The notes under the pieces: generated by a model
What the model was told of the DNA's origin: nothing
Database searches by the model: none
The model's input: the letters and a program-made list of their open reading frames with translations, nothing else
Shown here: positions 59,695 to 64,000 of the stretch, in pieces
How the letters are laid out: every line of letters starts with the position of its first letter
Numbering within the stretch: position 1 is the stretch's first letter
Translations under genes and position numbers: made by a program
Source: Flavobacteriales bacterium UBA2669
Lineage (GTDB): Bacteria > Bacteroidota > Bacteroidia > Flavobacteriales_E > Vicingaceae
Assembly: GCA_002359215.1 (NCBI GenBank)
Contig: DEMN01000007.1
Location: 210,781-274,780 of the forward strand
DNA: 64,000 nucleotides
Reading direction: 5' to 3'

Positions 59695-62600
59695 TTATCT
59701 TAATAAGTTTACATGGCCCATCATTTCATGACGTCTGTTTACAAATAACTCTTTAGTTTCTATTCTCCATACGTAAGTTCCTACAGGAGCAGGAGCCCCC
59801 ATATAAGTTCCATCCCATCCTTTTTCAATATCATCAGTTTCAAATATTTTCTCTCCCCATCTATCAAAAATGTACATTTTGAATTGAGATAAATCAATTC
59901 CTTCGCCATAAGCTCTAAAGGTTTCATTCAAGTTGTCAGAGTCTGGAGTAAATGAGTTAGGCACATAAAACAGGAAGATATCAGTAATAGTCACAACTCT
60001 CATTGTAGAATCTACACAGCCATGTTCGTTAGTTACAGTTAGCCATACATTATATTCACCTGGCATTCCCGCAGGGAACATATGTATTGGATTAGTAAAT
60101 GTTGAAGAATCTGGAGCTACACCTGTATTAAAATCCCATAAGTAACTCAAACTACCTTGTCCTGTAGATTGGTTAGTAAAACTAATTTCCGGAAATAAGA
60201 AAGTTGTTTCTTCAGGATCCGCATAAAAATCAGCATTAGGATAATCTTTTGGACAAACATAATTTGCTATTGTTGTATCTAAAACACATCCATTAATAGT
60301 AGTTACAGTAACAGTTAAATCTCTACAAACAGGAGTGTTAAAAGTGTTTGTAATTGTATTTCCAGATAATGTTGAACCATCACTAAAGTCCCAAACTGTA
60401 TTGCCAACAAGGTTGTTTGGAACAGAAGTATTGTTAAATTCTACTGTAATAGGGTAACAACTATCGGGTTTGTTTCTAGCAATGTCTAATACAGGTACAT
60501 CATACCAAAAAACTTGGTATTCTACTGTATCAGGTGGTGTAGTACAATTGTCTGTAATAACTACATAATAATCAGTTGGAGAAGCCCCTGGTGTAACATT
60601 CATAGTAGTTCCACTACCTAATAATAGACCACCTTCATACCAATCGTAGTTATATCCAACTCCTGAACCGCCTGTAGCACTTACATCTAAAGTAGTACTA
60701 AAGCCTTCACATACAGTATCAGTATATTGGGTTGATGATCCTATAATGTTAGGAAATAATGAGATACATACTTCTTGTGTATCAGACAAACAACCATTGA
60801 TGTCGGTTGCAAAAACTTCATAACAACTAGGAGAAACAACTGGATTAACATTATGAGGTCCGTTACCTGGTATGTTTGTGTTAGTAGTATTGTCTGTCCA
60901 TGTAAGTGTGTGTGCACCTGTACCACCAATAGATGTTGCACTAATTTGTTTAGTACCATCAATACAAATGGTATCATCAGCAGTAATATTATCAACAAAC
61001 ATTTGGTCTGGTTCATAAATATAAATAGTTGTATCAGTTGTACATCCACTTGTATCTGTAGAAGTAATTATATAGGTTCCCGCTGGAATATTTACTAGGG
61101 AATCACTTCCAGAGGACATGTTTGGTGTGGTTTGTAAAATAGTATTTGTAGCACTATCAGTATAGGTAATGGTTTGAACCTCACTTCCTACTAAATAATA
61201 TGGTGTAACCACTATTTTACCATCATTACCACCATAACAAGTAACATCTGTTGTTGAAACTTGTGGTATTTGACAACATTGAACAGTTATTGTAATAGAA
61301 TCAGTATCGATACAACCTCCATTAATATTTGTTACTGTAACATAGTATGTTGTAGGTAGTGTAGGCGATAAAGTAGGATTTTGCAAAGTTGTATCATTTA
61401 TACCAAAATTAGGAGTCCATTCATACGTAAAGTCATTTGGATCTGGAGTAGTTGGACACCAATTAAATCTTGTTACAGGTCTATTGGTCGATGTAGTAGG
61501 GGTGCCAGTGTAAGGACATGCAGCAGTTCCATCACTTCTATAATAGATAGTTGATGTAAATGCTGTAGTTGTCCACGGAGTAATAGAATTGTTGGTAAAA
61601 CTAGTAGCCAAATTATTATAACAAATTTCTACTACTAAGTTAGATGTTCCATCCCATTCATAGGCAATATCTAGCGGGTGAGTATTCCAACCTACATTTA
61701 CAACATGGTTTACAGGGTTTAATACTTGAGTTAACCCTGTTTCCCATGTAGTCAAATTAGTTAATTGTGTACATTTCATAGAGATCTGAAAACTATTATA
61801 TACATTTGTACCGTTTATTTGGGTTACTTGCCATGCAATTTCATTTATTTTCCCTCCCATAAAGCCCATTGCATTTAGTTCAGCAGCAGTAAATAAAAAT
61901 TGGTGTTTGGCATTTCTATACCAATTGCCATAAGGTGCAGGATATGATGTGGTTGTATTAGATCCTGTCTGCGTCCCTACAGCAATTTGTGTTGCAGGAG
62001 ATGAACAAGTATTAGTTATACTTGGACCACAAGTAGCGGGTATTCCACCACCTAAATCTAAGTTTATTAAAACAGTGCTATCACACTCAATCGTAGAGTC
62101 TGGAGTTAAAATATTAATATTAGGAGCAACTACTGATGCCACTGTAATAGTAATAGAATCTTTTTTAGTACATCCTCCCGGGTTAGTTACATCTACGTAG
62201 TAAGTATAAGTTCCAGGAACTGTAATGTTAGCTTCAGGATTTGAGATACTAGGATTATTAAGATAATTAGTCGGATACCAACTATAAATATATCCCGGGT
62301 TTGCAGGTTGAACATTTGCATTTAACTGAATAGGTTCAAATAAACAAGATGTAGTTGAACTTTGAGAAACAGTCATAGTAAAATCTGGTACAACAGTAAC
62401 GGTAACCGTATCTTTATTATTACATCCACCGGAAAGATTACTAGTAACTTCATAAGTTGTAGTAACACTTGGAGTTGCAATAGGGTTTGAACAAGGATTA
62501 CACGAAAAGTTAGTTCCCACAATAATTGGATCACCAGCTATGGAAGTCCAATTAAAGGTTTGTCCTCCATTAGCACTCAGTTGTGCAGATTGGTTTCCAC

Positions 62601-63864
62601 ATATTGTGGTGTCTTTAAGCGCAACAGTACTATTAATTACATCAATCACAATTACCTGAGAGGCAGACCCTACAATAGGACATGCTCCATCAATAACAGT
62701 CATAGTACCATTTATATAAGATGGAGAACCTGGAGGTACTGTCCAACAAACTGTTATTGTTAAAGGGTTTGTTCCTACCAATGTATAAGAAGCTCCTGGT
62801 AAATTGTTGAGAATACTAGAATTAGCAGTATCAATTGTTAGTATATCTCCTGGATTTGTATCCGTAAATGTCATTTCAAAACAAGCAGAGGCACCTTCGC
62901 AAATAGCTATAGAGTTAGGCCCTGTTGAATAAGCATTACTACCAGGTAAAAGGGTAACCCCTCCAGCAGGTGGGGCTGGGGTTACATTAGAACAGTTAAT
63001 AACATAAAATTGATAATCGTGTACAACAGAACCGGTAAGGTTTCCATTAGCATCAAATGATTCAATTAAAAAAGCGATAACAAAATTACCAGTTGTAGGT
63101 TGGTTGAATGTAATACAGCCTGTAAGTGGGTCAAGTGTAAAGTTTTGAAGAGGAGAGTTTGTATTGTAAGGAGGATTGAAAGTTACAGGGGTACCACTAC
63201 TAGTAGGAGTAATCATAGAATAATAGATACTGTCACCATCAGGATCCGTTGCTCCTAAACAATAATTAACAGGTTGTCCAGCACAAACATAAGGAATTGG
63301 TGCTGCATTTACTGTTGGAGAACTGCCACAAACTTGTGTTTGAGAATTTATTGTAGTACAAAAATTCATGGAATTACTTGAATTTCCTGACACATTGGTA
63401 GCATTGTCTCTACAACAAAGGTTGAAACAAATAGACCAGCTATCACAAGCAGCAGGAAAGGTTATTAAAGCTTCATAAGTGTACATTAATACACCTTGCA
63501 CTCCTCCAGAAGGATTAGGTGGACAATTACTTAGTTGAGAGGCACAAGTTTGTGTTACATCTTCACGTACCCCAACTTGATTGAAAGTTACGGAAGCAGG
63601 GTTGGGTAATCCACAATTGTTAGTGATTGTAACATATGAACTACTTTGTGTTGTAGGTAAAGTACTAGGACACTTAACAAACAACTCCATTGTAAGTAAA
63701 TATTGATTAGGTGTACCAGTGCAAGTATATGTTAAATTACCTCCTGGTATATGAGATGCATAAGCATTAAAACTAAAAAATAATGTTAGAATTAATACTG
63801 ATAACAAATTTTTCATATTAGATTTCATAAATTTCATATTGTTAATCTTAAGAAATTTTGGCAT
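59695..63864 (-). CDS. Large secreted adhesin-like protein with gliding-motility C-terminal domain
   Basis: A 1389-residue exported protein. The signal peptide is about residues 17-37 (LLSVLILTLFFSFNAYA); M10, M13 or M17 are alternative starts. After a Cys-rich N-terminal region (SHIPGGNLTYTCTG ... CFNLCCRDNATNV) come repeated Ig/PKD-like modules that end in YYVTVTN-GGC-DSITITV units. A distinct inserted domain occupies about 608-803. A PKD domain lies at about 1215-1295. The last ~85 residues (VPNSFTPDSDNLNETFRAYG ... KMYIFDRWGEKIFET, then a terminal strand) are a gliding motility-associated, T9SS type B sorting domain. It is probably a surface adhesin or matrix protein. A TAATTTTG element (complement of 63893-63900) lies 28 bases upstream. 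Confidence 0.88.
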   Translation of the reverse strand: MPKFLKINNMKFMKSNMKNLLSVLILTLFFSFNAYASHIPGGNLTYTCTGTPNQYLLTMELFVKCPSTLPTTQSSSYVTITNNCGLPNPASVTFNQVGVREDVTQTCASQLSNCPPNPSGGVQGVLMYTYEALITFPAACDSWSICFNLCCRDNATNVSGNSSNSMNFCTTINSQTQVCGSSPTVNAAPIPYVCAGQPVNYCLGATDPDGDSIYYSMITPTSSGTPVTFNPPYNTNSPLQNFTLDPLTGCITFNQPTTGNFVIAFLIESFDANGNLTGSVVHDYQFYVINCSNVTPAPPAGGVTLLPGSNAYSTGPNSIAICEGASACFEMTFTDTNPGDILTIDTANSSILNNLPGASYTLVGTNPLTITVCWTVPPGSPSYINGTMTVIDGACPIVGSASQVIVIDVINSTVALKDTTICGNQSAQLSANGGQTFNWTSIAGDPIIVGTNFSCNPCSNPIATPSVTTTYEVTSNLSGGCNNKDTVTVTVVPDFTMTVSQSSTTSCLFEPIQLNANVQPANPGYIYSWYPTNYLNNPSISNPEANITVPGTYTYYVDVTNPGGCTKKDSITITVASVVAPNINILTPDSTIECDSTVLINLDLGGGIPATCGPSITNTCSSPATQIAVGTQTGSNTTTSYPAPYGNWYRNAKHQFLFTAAELNAMGFMGGKINEIAWQVTQINGTNVYNSFQISMKCTQLTNLTTWETGLTQVLNPVNHVVNVGWNTHPLDIAYEWDGTSNLVVEICYNNLATSFTNNSITPWTTTAFTSTIYYRSDGTAACPYTGTPTTSTNRPVTRFNWCPTTPDPNDFTYEWTPNFGINDTTLQNPTLSPTLPTTYYVTVTNINGGCIDTDSITITVQCCQIPQVSTTDVTCYGGNDGKIVVTPYYLVGSEVQTITYTDSATNTILQTTPNMSSGSDSLVNIPAGTYIITSTDTSGCTTDTTIYIYEPDQMFVDNITADDTICIDGTKQISATSIGGTGAHTLTWTDNTTNTNIPGNGPHNVNPVVSPSCYEVFATDINGCLSDTQEVCISLFPNIIGSSTQYTDTVCEGFSTTLDVSATGGSGVGYNYDWYEGGLLLGSGTTMNVTPGASPTDYYVVITDNCTTPPDTVEYQVFWYDVPVLDIARNKPDSCYPITVEFNNTSVPNNLVGNTVWDFSDGSTLSGNTITNTFNTPVCRDLTVTVTTINGCVLDTTIANYVCPKDYPNADFYADPEETTFLFPEISFTNQSTGQGSLSYLWDFNTGVAPDSSTFTNPIHMFPAGMPGEYNVWLTVTNEHGCVDSTMRVVTITDIFLFYVPNSFTPDSDNLNETFRAYGEGIDLSQFKMYIFDRWGEKIFETDDIEKGWDGTYMGAPAPVGTYVWRIETKELFVNRRHEMMGHVNLLR

Positions 63865-64000
63865 TGTTATTCTTTTATTAAAGAATCATTATCAAAATTA
63901 CTAATTATTCAACTCCAAGACGTAACATTTTAGATTAAGTTGCCTTTTACAGGTATGAAATTTAACAAAATGTTATAATTAAAATTAATAAAAGTAAAAA
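63865..64000. other. Upstream region of the adhesin gene, cut by the window end
   Basis: A 136-base AT-rich region. It holds a -7-like TAATTTTG (complement of 63893-63900), with a TTG 15 bases further upstream on the minus strand, a spacing shorter than usual. I see nothing else in it. Confidence 0.4.

Noticed and set aside
60775..61098. Plus-strand 107-codon ORF opposite the large adhesin
   Set aside because: It is a low-complexity, Cys/Asn/Ile/Ser-rich mirror of the adhesin's repeats and has no recognisable domain or promoter; a shadow frame.
1..64000. CRISPR arrays, tRNA or rRNA genes, prophage or transposase genes
   Set aside because: I looked for direct repeat-spacer patterns, cloverleaf-like gaps and integrase or transposase proteins and saw none. 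The gaps are short and mostly accounted for.

Overview
The window comes from an AT-rich member of the Bacteroidota, most likely the Flavobacteriia/Flavobacteriales. Four things point there. Promoters have the phylum-specific form TTG, 15-21 nt, then TAnnTTTG. Two secreted proteins end in type IX secretion (T9SS) or gliding-motility C-terminal sorting domains. There is an HU-CCDC81/SPOR protein of the kind found in this phylum. Many lipoproteins and beta-barrel proteins fit as well. The window is gene-dense (57 protein genes, no rRNA or tRNA seen), and no gene-free stretch exceeds 300 bases. The largest gaps, about 170-245 bases, hold promoters, palindromes and small repeat-like elements that are listed individually.

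Layout. 0-6.7 kb (minus strand): a small acidic lipoprotein, an M28 peptidase lipoprotein overlapping cysS, a MORN-repeat protein, a DUF420 protein with heme O synthase (cyoE), and an amidohydrolase. 6.9-16.1 kb: kdsB, an HU/SPOR protein, a 2-hydroxyacid dehydrogenase, and a run of ion-handling genes (mgtE, a Kv-like channel, two MscS channels, a K+/H+ antiporter) around panC. 16.1-22.2 kb: 2-oxoglutarate dehydrogenase E2/E1 (minus) diverging from acs (plus). 22.2-24 kb: an AbiH-family phage-defence gene overlapping the end of acs, then a TPR membrane protein. 24-34.5 kb: housekeeping genes (gpmI, paaI-paaH-paaG, yicC-gmk-nadD, a haem-binding cytochrome-like protein, a GNAT, a glycosyltransferase, hemH). 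34.7-37.3 kb: a T9SS cargo protein, methylmalonyl-CoA epimerase, a YceI protein and rdgB.

37.3-55.7 kb is a surface-polysaccharide locus: a WecE-like aminotransferase, a polytopic candidate polymerase, a Wzx-like flippase, two N-acetyl-sugar amidotransferases (one fused to a glycosyltransferase), at least seven glycosyltransferases including a tandem-duplicated pair, three methyltransferases, a nucleotide-sugar epimerase and galE. 55.7-64 kb: a beta-barrel protein, korAB (2-oxoglutarate:ferredoxin oxidoreductase) and a 1389-residue gliding-motility-type adhesin.

How the genes fit together. The organism can oxidise 2-oxoglutarate by both an NAD-linked complex (odhAB) and a ferredoxin-linked enzyme (korAB), and it activates acetate with Acs. 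It makes heme (hemH) and heme O (cyoE). KDO activation (kdsB) and the large glycan locus point to LPS or capsule with amidino/amino sugars and methylated residues.

The most notable unexplained signal is a ~60-nt element present twice, directly upstream of kdsB and of nadD. Both copies have the same 5' segment (which also spells a four-codon ORF, Met-Lys-Arg-Pro-stop), the same 3' segment able to pair with it, and between them a hairpin whose sequence differs but whose position is kept. It looks like an undescribed structured cis-regulatory RNA. Other signals worth checking are a perfect 28-bp palindrome before the yceI-like gene, a 12-bp-arm inverted repeat before hemH, the AbiH insertion with a structured repeat beside its operon, and the glycosyltransferase-amidotransferase fusion.
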